This document shows, piece after piece, positions 1 to 5,640 of a stretch of 8,704 nucleotides of DNA. Position 1 is the first letter of the stretch, and the number at the start of each line of letters is the position of its first letter. The stretch comes from UBA8110 sp964597275. GTDB lineage: Bacteria; SAR324; NAC60-12. The position numbers were made by a program, and so were the translations under genes. Below the pieces are notes generated by a model. That model did not search any database. It had not been told where the DNA came from and was given only the letters and a program-made list of their open reading frames with translations. The stretch covers positions 1 to 8,704 of the forward strand of contig CAZQXS010000142.1 of assembly GCA_964597275.1 (NCBI GenBank). Reading direction: 5' to 3'.

Positions 1-420
1 TTCCCCCTCAAGTACCGCAGCACCTATCGTGTGCATCAGCGCGTCGCCAAACAGTTCAGGCAGGGGCGCGTTTTGCTGGCTGGCGATGCGGCACATGTCA
101 ACAATCCGCTCGGCGGATTCGGGCTCAACGGAGGCATTCACGATGCAGTCAATCTTGCGGAAAAGCTTGCGGAGGTCATCCACCAGCGGGCAGGGGCGGA
201 ATTACTGGATCGCTATGAGGTGCAGCGTCGCACGGTCAACGTGGAATACGTACAGGCGCAGAGCATCCGTAACAAGCGCATGATCGAGGCCCGTGACCCC
301 GAGGTGAGAAAGAAGAACCTTGAGGAGATGCGGCAAATCGCGGCAGAACCGGAACGTGCCAAAGCGCATCTGCTCAACACCTCCATGATCAACTCCGTCC
401 GACGGGCCGCCTCGATATGA
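1..420 (+). CDS. FAD-dependent aromatic monooxygenase, C-terminal part (5' end outside window)
   Basis: Open from the first base in frame 1 to TGA at 418-420 (139 codons visible); no start lies in the window, so the gene is truncated by the window edge. The fragment carries the second FAD-binding motif of class A flavoprotein hydroxylases (FAD_binding_3, PF01494): GDAAH at fragment residues 28-32 followed by NPLGGFGLNGGIHDAVNLAEKLA. In this family the motif contacts the FAD ribityl/pyrophosphate. The short tail after the motif (about 100 residues, no thioredoxin-like domain) fits the roughly 400-residue salicylate / 3-hydroxybenzoate / 4-hydroxybenzoate hydroxylase size class rather than the longer phenol hydroxylases. 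Such enzymes add a hydroxyl to an aromatic ring with NAD(P)H and O2 in the cytoplasm. The gene is convergent with the dioxygenase operon, so it is not in that transcript, but a hydroxylase beside a gentisate-type dioxygenase is pathway-consistent. Substrate cannot be told from this part. Confidence 0.85.
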   Translation, partial: FPLKYRSTYRVHQRVAKQFRQGRVLLAGDAAHVNNPLGGFGLNGGIHDAVNLAEKLAEVIHQRAGAELLDRYEVQRRTVNVEYVQAQSIRNKRMIEARDPEVRKKNLEEMRQIAAEPERAKAHLLNTSMINSVRRAASI

Positions 421-487
421 AAACCAACCATGTGGGCTTCAAAACTTTTTGATTGGCCGCCTATCGGTGGATGAAGTTAAGATTCCC

Positions 488-1546
488 TCAGTCCTCCAGT
501 CGAAGCTCCCGCCAGAGTCCGAGTTTCTGCTGGCTCACTTGATCCGAGAAGGAGAACAGCACCACCTCACCCTCCGTTTCGTGGGAATACGGATACCAGC
601 CGGGAACCACGAAGTGATCGCGGGGGCCCCATTCGATTTGGGTTTGTTTGTCATCTTTGCCAATCAACGTGTGTCCGGTGCCTTCCACCACCGAGAAGAC
701 CTGATGCTCGGTGGTTTGGTAGCACTGGGTCTGGAAGTGGGCTGGAAGCTTGTGGAGAAACGCCGAAATCGTCGGCATCACCGAACCCCCGTCCATCGGA
801 TTCCGGTATTCCAGCTTGTAGCCGTGCCACGGGTTGGGCTTGCGAGATTCGGAGAGCTGTTCCAAGGCCGGGCGTGTTTGCGAGTAGGGGTAGGAGAACA
901 GGGGCGATGCTGGATCGGTCGGTTCGTCGTCCACGGCCCGCAGGTTTGACCCATAGCGGGCATTGCAGGTTCCGGGAGGCCGGGTGGTGGTGTAGCGTTC
1001 TTCAGGGTAATTTTCGCCGAAGGTTGCGCCATAAAAATGCACCTGCGGGATGTCGAGTCCGTCCAACCAGACCATTGGCCCTTCTCCTTCATGTCCATGA
1101 TCGTGCCAGGACCATGAGGGGGTGAGGATGAAGTCGCCAACGCTCATGTAGGTGCGCTCGCCGTCCACTGCCGTGTACGCCCCTTCACCCTCGACGATGA
1201 AGCGCAGGGCTGCGGGAGTGTGCCGATGCGCGGGGGCGACTTCACCCGGTAGGATGAGTTGCAGTCCGGCGTACAGCGTGTCCGTGGTACGGGCTTCCCC
1301 GCGCAGGACGGGGTTTTCCAGAATCAGAACCCGCCGCTCGGCTTCCTTGGCACTGATGATGGTTCCTGATTCCATCAAGAAGGGGCGCACCTGCTCGTAC
1401 TTCCAGAGGTGGGGAACGGCGCGGGTAATCGGCTGGGGGGCCACCAAGCGGTGGATCACCTCCCAAAGGGGTGCAAGTTCCTGCTGGTCAATTCGGCTGT
1501 AAAACTCCGCGAGTTCCAGACTTGGTGGGTTTTTGGGAGTGTCCAT
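488..1546 (-). CDS. Gentisate 1,2-dioxygenase-family ring-cleavage enzyme (bicupin)
   Basis: A 352-residue protein, the usual length for gentisate/salicylate/1-hydroxy-2-naphthoate 1,2-dioxygenases: Fe(II) cupin enzymes that split the ring between the carboxyl-bearing carbon and the adjacent hydroxyl-bearing carbon with O2. The N-terminal cupin has the signature PGEVAPAHRHTPAALRF; His107, His109 and His148 (in WHDHGH) are the expected iron ligands. Their spacing equals that of His119/His121/His160 in the salicylate 1,2-dioxygenase of Pseudaminobacter (family numbers from memory), and Arg115 and His150 fall on that enzyme's Arg127 and His162. The C-terminal cupin (about residues 268-340) lacks the His pair, as usual. 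ATG start with Shine-Dalgarno GAGG; last gene of the minus-strand operon, 6 bp after the alcohol dehydrogenase. Maleylpyruvate/fumarylpyruvate-processing genes are not in the window. The family is sure; gentisate as the substrate is the default guess, with hydroxybenzoate derivatives or 1-hydroxy-2-naphthoate as alternatives. Confidence 0.88.
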   Translation of the reverse strand: MDTPKNPPSLELAEFYSRIDQQELAPLWEVIHRLVAPQPITRAVPHLWKYEQVRPFLMESGTIISAKEAERRVLILENPVLRGEARTTDTLYAGLQLILPGEVAPAHRHTPAALRFIVEGEGAYTAVDGERTYMSVGDFILTPSWSWHDHGHEGEGPMVWLDGLDIPQVHFYGATFGENYPEERYTTTRPPGTCNARYGSNLRAVDDEPTDPASPLFSYPYSQTRPALEQLSESRKPNPWHGYKLEYRNPMDGGSVMPTISAFLHKLPAHFQTQCYQTTEHQVFSVVEGTGHTLIGKDDKQTQIEWGPRDHFVVPGWYPYSHETEGEVVLFSFSDQVSQQKLGLWRELRLED

Positions 1547-1557
1547 GTTTCCTCACA
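1547..1557 (-). promoter_or_regulatory. Shine-Dalgarno of the dioxygenase gene overlapping the stop of the dehydrogenase gene
   Basis: Read on the minus strand the junction is TGAGGAAACATG: the TGA of the alcohol dehydrogenase gene supplies the start of the GAGG ribosome-binding site, and the dioxygenase ATG follows four bases later. This overlap fixes the dioxygenase start and implies translational coupling of the two genes. Confidence 0.7.
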
Positions 1558-2662
1558 TTACGTTTTCCAACACCGTCAGCAACTCCTCTGCGCTGGCAGG
1601 CCGTGGATTAGTTTGGCAAAGGTGGTCCATGGCGGCCGTTGCCGCAATTTCCGGAAGCGCCTCTTGTGCGACCCCCAATTCTGACAGTCGAAAGGGCAGT
1701 CCCAGTTGCTGGATCAGCGCTTCTGACCATTCCCCCAAATCCGTACCTGCAGGCAAGTTCAGCGCCTTCCGCAAATGAGCGTACTTTTCCTCGGTGTGGC
1801 TGGAGTTGAAGCGCAGCACCTCGGGTAGCAGGATCGCATTGAGAGTGCCATGATGCAAGCCCAGCGCACCTAGGGGGTGCGAGAGTGCGTGAATGGCGCC
1901 AAGCCCTTTCTGAAAGGTCATGCCCCCCTCCAGCGAGGCCATCAGCATCTGCCAGCGGGCTTCACGGTTTTGGCCATCCATCACCGCACGCTCCAGCCAC
2001 GCCCCGGCCCGTGTCACACAATCAAGCGCGATCGCCTCGGCAGGGGGGTTGCTTCTGGTGGAGAGAAAGGACTCAATTCCGTGTGTGAGGGCGTCCACAC
2101 CTGTGGCGGCGGTGATTGATGGGGGAAGAGTCAATGTCAACTCAGGATCGCAAATCGCACACACCGGAACCAGCTTGAGGCTAACGCAAGCGGTTTTTAT
2201 GCCGTTGCTCAGTGTGATCGAACACGCCCGTCCCACCTCCGATCCCGTTCCCGCTGTTGTGGGAATCGCAATCATGGGAGCGACCTTCCCGATGCGCTCA
2301 CTGCCACCGCACAGAACCCCGTATTCCGCCAGCTTTCCAGAATGGGTGGCCAGCAGTGCTACCGCCTTTGCCAGGTCAATCGCTGAGCCGCCACCCAAGG
2401 CGATCAAGCCGTCGCATTCGGATTCACAGTATCCGGCTAGGGCCTCCAACACAGCAACTTCGGTGGGGTTTTCGGGCGTATCCGCGTAAATCGCAATTTC
2501 CGGACACAGGGCTGTGACCGCATTAACCCAGCCTGCCACCTGCACTCCGGGGTCGGAGATGAGCAATGGGTGCTTCACTCCAAGCAATTCCAGTTCGTCA
2601 GGCAGGAGATTCAGCGACCCGAAATCAAACTGGACACGGGTGAGGTAGTGGATCAGGGCCAC
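1553..2662 (-). CDS. Iron-type (group III) NAD(P)-dependent alcohol dehydrogenase
   Basis: A 369-residue cytoplasmic oxidoreductase of the Fe-ADH family (PF00465). The N-terminal nucleotide-binding domain has the GGGS turn (residues 90-93, followed by AIDLAKA) and PTTAGTGSEV (134-143). The metal site is complete: Asp190 and His194 in VDALTHGIE, His258 in AIHALSHPLGA and His271 in HHGTLNA match the FucO-type ligands Asp196/His200/His263/His277, with one residue less in the last loop. The motif is TTAGTGSE, not the TYAGSEMT form typical of maleylacetate reductases, so I do not call it a maleylacetate reductase although the context is aromatic degradation. It starts with GTG; the protein start MALIHYLTRVQF is typical of the family, and the gap to the upstream dctM stop is only 3 bp with no strong Shine-Dalgarno, suggesting coupling. 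The substrate is unknown: an aldehyde/alcohol or a hydroxyacid such as 4-hydroxybutyrate are possible. Confidence 0.88.
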   Translation of the reverse strand: MALIHYLTRVQFDFGSLNLLPDELELLGVKHPLLISDPGVQVAGWVNAVTALCPEIAIYADTPENPTEVAVLEALAGYCESECDGLIALGGGSAIDLAKAVALLATHSGKLAEYGVLCGGSERIGKVAPMIAIPTTAGTGSEVGRACSITLSNGIKTACVSLKLVPVCAICDPELTLTLPPSITAATGVDALTHGIESFLSTRSNPPAEAIALDCVTRAGAWLERAVMDGQNREARWQMLMASLEGGMTFQKGLGAIHALSHPLGALGLHHGTLNAILLPEVLRFNSSHTEEKYAHLRKALNLPAGTDLGEWSEALIQQLGLPFRLSELGVAQEALPEIAATAAMDHLCQTNPRPASAEELLTVLENVM

Positions 2663-2665
2663 GGC

Positions 2666-3970
2666 TCAGCCATACATCGTATTCGGCAGGAACATTGCGA
2701 TGTCGGGGAACAAGACGAGAATGATCAACGCGACCCCCATGGCGAGCCAGAACGGGAAGATTCCCTTAAAGATGTCATTCAAGCGAACATTCTCGGCAAT
2801 ACTCTTGACAACGAAGACGTTGACCCCAACTGGTGGGCTGATTAGGCCCATCTCCAAAACAATCACCATCAGCACACCGAACCAGACCATGTTGAATCCG
2901 AGCTGCTCCAACACTGGCTGGACCAGCGGCAGGGCCAGCACCAGAATCGCAAAACCCTCCAGAAAGGTGCCCAGCAGCACGAAAAATATCAGGATGATGG
3001 CAAGGATGACGAAGCGGTTGGGGCTGACTTCCGCTAGCAATTCAAGCAGGGCATTGGGGATACCGGAGAGTGCGACGAATGGCGTAAACACGAAAGCTCC
3101 GATCAGGATCAGGAAAGTCGTCGCTGTTGACCGCAATGTTTCCATCAACACGCCCGTGAGGCTCTGCCATGTGATGGTACGTCGAAAAAGAGCGACCAAG
3201 AAGGACAGGATTACACCGATCCCCGCAGCCTCGGTGGCTGAGAAAACCCCACCGTAAATACCACCGATGGTGATGAAGATGATGCCGATGATCCACGATG
3301 CCCGCCCCAGTGCGTGTACCCGTTTCCGTAGCGGCATACTGGTGCCTGCCGCCGGACCCAGCTCGGGTTTCACGCTCGTTATAGCGACAATGACCAGCAC
3401 AAAGAGCCCCGTCAGCATAATTCCCGGCAACACCCCCGCCATGAACAACCTGCCAATTGATTCCTCGGTCAGCAGGGAATAGATCACGAAGCCCGCCGAG
3501 GGCGGAATGAGGATACCAAGCGTTCCGCCAGCGGCGATGGCTCCGGTCGCCAGCTTGTCGTCATATTGGTAGCGTTGCATCTCAGGAAGAGCGACCCGGC
3601 CCATGGTCACTGCCGATGCCAGGGATGAGCCTGATAGCGCGGAGAAACCGGCGCAACCAATGATGGTCGAGGAAGCCAACCCGCCTCGCCAATGGCCGAA
3701 CCAAGCATACGCCGCATCGTAAAGATCACGGCTCATGCCGGAGATTCCCGCCAGATTTCCCATCAGGATGAACAGCGGCAAAATGGTCAGCGACAGCACA
3801 TGCGGAATGTGAAACGTTTCGCCAGCCAAGGTGGGTAGGGCACCGCGCTCGTTCAACACCAGGTGCCCCACAAAACCAACGAGCATCATTGTCGTCGCCA
3901 CGGGCATCCGCAACGCCAAGAGAACAAACAGTGCGACGAAGCCGAGGATCCCAATCTCGATATCGGACAT
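2666..3970 (-). CDS. dctM: TRAP transporter large permease (DctM type)
   Basis: A 434-residue, very hydrophobic inner-membrane protein; the length and the many predicted helices fit the DctM family (PF06808), the Na+-coupled translocation subunit of tripartite ATP-independent periplasmic transporters. The family signature GTLGILIPPS lies at residues 149-158, preceded by the SALSGSSLASAVTMG segment (110-124). TRAP systems move organic acids, including aromatic carboxylates, into the cytoplasm with a periplasmic binding protein. The ATG lies 6 bp after the dctQ stop, and the TAG stop of dctQ overlaps a weak AGG ribosome-binding site. It is followed 3 bp later by the alcohol dehydrogenase, so transport and catabolic genes share a transcript. 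Substrate cannot be read from the permease itself. Confidence 0.95.
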   Translation of the reverse strand: MSDIEIGILGFVALFVLLALRMPVATTMMLVGFVGHLVLNERGALPTLAGETFHIPHVLSLTILPLFILMGNLAGISGMSRDLYDAAYAWFGHWRGGLASSTIIGCAGFSALSGSSLASAVTMGRVALPEMQRYQYDDKLATGAIAAGGTLGILIPPSAGFVIYSLLTEESIGRLFMAGVLPGIMLTGLFVLVIVAITSVKPELGPAAGTSMPLRKRVHALGRASWIIGIIFITIGGIYGGVFSATEAAGIGVILSFLVALFRRTITWQSLTGVLMETLRSTATTFLILIGAFVFTPFVALSGIPNALLELLAEVSPNRFVILAIILIFFVLLGTFLEGFAILVLALPLVQPVLEQLGFNMVWFGVLMVIVLEMGLISPPVGVNVFVVKSIAENVRLNDIFKGIFPFWLAMGVALIILVLFPDIAMFLPNTMYG

Positions 3971-3976
3971 CAGAGC

Positions 3977-4510
3977 CTAATTGTTCTTCTCGTTTGGATC
4001 GACGAAGTCGCGGAAGGATCTCAGACCATCGAGGAATTCCGCGGCGAGTACAACCCCGTAGGCCCCCAGCCCAGCGGACAGGATAATGTAGAAGGGCATG
4101 AAGGGAATCGCCAGATTTGGCGTGAAGTGTCCACAGGGCATGCCGCAGCTTCCCTGCACTAGCAATCCGTAAACGGTAACAGCGATGATGCCGATCCCAA
4201 GCAGGCGTACGATGATATCAGTCCAACGGGTAACTTTGCGTCCACCGATCATGCCCAGGATATCGACGGCAACATGGGCCCCTTCCCGTCCTCCATAGGC
4301 GAACGAGCAGGCAACAGTCGTCAGCAGGACCATTTCCGAGACATCATAGATGCCAAAAATCGGATCGTTGATGATGTAGCGAAACACCACCGCAATGCCG
4401 GTAATGACCACAAGGCTTGCCATTGTGAACGAACCGAAGTAGGCGATGACCTTGACCACGCGATCAACATAATGGACCGCGTGGTTTGGAGGATTTGGAG
4501 AACGGTTCAC
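3977..4510 (-). CDS. dctQ: TRAP transporter small permease (DctQ type)
   Basis: A 177-residue membrane protein with four hydrophobic segments at about residues 20-43, 53-72, 96-118 and 136-158, the usual DctQ topology (PF04290) with both ends in the cytoplasm. Family marks include the VFRYIINDPIFGIYDVSE stretch (42-59) and GAHVAVD (77-83). It pairs with DctM to form the membrane part of the transporter. The start is GTG, 33 bp after the dctP stop, with only a weak upstream GGGAAA as ribosome-binding site; no better in-frame start lies before the first membrane segment, so the GTG is kept. Unusual for this small subunit, the loop between segments 3 and 4, predicted periplasmic, holds two cysteines four residues apart (Cys122, Cys126). 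Confidence 0.92.
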   Translation of the reverse strand: MNRSPNPPNHAVHYVDRVVKVIAYFGSFTMASLVVITGIAVVFRYIINDPIFGIYDVSEMVLLTTVACSFAYGGREGAHVAVDILGMIGGRKVTRWTDIIVRLLGIGIIAVTVYGLLVQGSCGMPCGHFTPNLAIPFMPFYIILSAGLGAYGVVLAAEFLDGLRSFRDFVDPNEKNN

Positions 4511-4543
4511 GAGGGTTTCCCAAACGCTGGATCTTGCAGCAAG

Positions 4544-5548
4544 CTAGTTGCTAATCCCGCCCATTGCCTCGATCACCTGGCCCCCGGTCAAGTCGGACCG
4601 CAAGGCTTTTTTCTTGTAGGCTGCAAGGGCTGGTTGCATGGCATCATGGAATCTTTGGACCTCGGCATCAGAAAGAGTGATCAATTCGACACCGTTTCCC
4701 GCAGCGATTTTGAGACCCCGTTTACCAGCGGCATCGTAACCCTTGCCGCCAGCGCGCCAAAGGGCCGGACCACTGGCACGTTCCACCCACTCCCGTTCTT
4801 TTGACGAGAGGTCGTTCCACACTTCTTTGTTCATCAGCAAGAAGAAAGCCGATACCGAGGGAGGGACATTGACGGTTATGTAGTTCGCCGGTTCCCAGAG
4901 CTTGAACGAACCGATCGCGCTTGAACCGATGTGGATCGCGTCAATGGTCCCGTTCGTCAGGTTCTGGTGGATCACGTTGACGGGTTGAGCCACGGCACCT
5001 GCCCCCAGAGCTTCAATATAGGGCACATCCTGGGGTGAGGTGACGCGGATGGTCATGCCCTTGACATCCTCCAACCTACGCACAGGCTTGTCCTTCGTAA
5101 TCAGGACCTTGGCCTCGTTTGCCCAGATCGCCAGCACCTTGGCATTGTATTCGGCCTCAATCAGTTTTCTGGCTTTGAGCAGGCGTTCCGTGCCGTCAAT
5201 GGCATCCTTCGCCAAACCCGGCACAGCGATCGTATTGGTCACCGGAAACAACTGGCCAGTGTAGCCCGGCAGGCCAAACGAAATGTCAACCACACCTTCA
5301 AGAAGTCTCGAATACTGCTGCGGGGGGGCTGCGTTGAGTGTTCCCCCCGGAAACAGTTTGACGGTCAGTTGGCCCCCGCTGACCTTTTTGAGGTCGTTGG
5401 CGAATTGTTGGAAAACGGCTTTGTTCATCGGGTGCTTGGGGCTCATGAAAAAGGAGAGCTTCAACTCCTTTGTCCACGCCGATCCCGCCAGCAACACCCA
5501 CGACAGGGTGACCAGCAGTAAAGTTCCAATGATGGTCCGTTTCTTCAT
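4544..5548 (-). CDS. dctP: TRAP transporter periplasmic substrate-binding protein (DctP type)
   Basis: A 334-residue secreted solute receptor of the DctP family (PF03480). The N-terminus MKKRTIIGTLLLVTLSW is a Sec signal peptide with a likely cleavage site near residue 24 (AGSA). The mature protein begins with the typical KLSFFMSPKHPMNKAV. Later marks are the G-EGVVDISFGLPGYTG region (85-98) and the RLEDVKGMTIRV segment with Arg168, the position where family members have an Arg that forms a salt bridge with the substrate carboxylate. This supports a carboxylic acid as ligand. It is the first gene of the transporter block, has a strong Shine-Dalgarno AAGGAGG close to the ATG, and lies 92 bp after the dehalogenase stop. 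From the company it keeps, a halogenated or hydroxylated aromatic acid is the likely ligand (inference). Confidence 0.94.
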   Translation of the reverse strand: MKKRTIIGTLLLVTLSWVLLAGSAWTKELKLSFFMSPKHPMNKAVFQQFANDLKKVSGGQLTVKLFPGGTLNAAPPQQYSRLLEGVVDISFGLPGYTGQLFPVTNTIAVPGLAKDAIDGTERLLKARKLIEAEYNAKVLAIWANEAKVLITKDKPVRRLEDVKGMTIRVTSPQDVPYIEALGAGAVAQPVNVIHQNLTNGTIDAIHIGSSAIGSFKLWEPANYITVNVPPSVSAFFLLMNKEVWNDLSSKEREWVERASGPALWRAGGKGYDAAGKRGLKIAAGNGVELITLSDAEVQRFHDAMQPALAAYKKKALRSDLTGGQVIEAMGGISN

Positions 5549-5552
5549 CTTA

Positions 5553-5559
5553 CCTCCTT
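5553..5559 (-). promoter_or_regulatory. Strong Shine-Dalgarno of dctP
   Basis: AAGGAGG on the minus strand, four bases before the dctP ATG. It is the strongest ribosome-binding site in the window and stands in contrast to the weak sites before dctQ, dctM and the dehalogenase gene. High production of the binding protein relative to the membrane subunits is usual for TRAP systems. Confidence 0.75.
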
Positions 5560-5572
5560 TGATGATGGATGA

Positions 5573-5637
5573 CAGGAAGCTCTTGCTTCCTGAAGTTCAT
5601 CCCCTTGCGGGGATTTGGAAATGCCGACAGGTCGGCA
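5573..5637 (-). repeat. Three successive hairpins, each with a 4-nt loop, between the dehalogenase gene and dctP
   Basis: The 92-bp gap contains three perfect inverted repeats, each with a 4-nt loop: CAGGAAGC-TCTT-GCTTCCTG (5573-5592, 8-bp stem), ATCCCC-TTGC-GGGGAT (5599-5614, 6-bp stem) and TGCCGA-CAGG-TCGGCA (5622-5637, 6-bp stem). Spacers are 6 and 7 bases. None is followed by a T-run in the direction of transcription, so a classical terminator is unlikely. The array could be an mRNA processing/stability element giving unequal expression of rdhA and the transporter, an attenuator, or an inserted REP-like palindromic repeat. Confidence 0.7.
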
Positions 5638-5640
5638 GGT

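Noticed and set aside
421..487. Possible bidirectional terminator between the convergent monooxygenase and dioxygenase genes
   Set aside because: There is a T-run (CTTTTTG) but no stable inverted repeat before it; the two GGCCGCCT copies there are direct, not inverted, repeats.
1920..2489. Plus-strand open frame of 189 codons opposite the alcohol dehydrogenase gene
   Set aside because: Antisense to well-conserved Fe-ADH motifs; composition rich in Ser, Pro, Ala and Arg without recognisable domain.
1553..2662. Maleylacetate reductase as the identity of the Fe-ADH protein
   Set aside because: The TTAGTGSE motif and complete Asp/His iron site are those of true Fe-type alcohol dehydrogenases; context alone is not enough.
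5573..5592. The 8-bp hairpin as a rho-independent terminator of rdhA
   Set aside because: No U-run follows in the direction of transcription; the next bases lead directly into the dctP ribosome-binding site.
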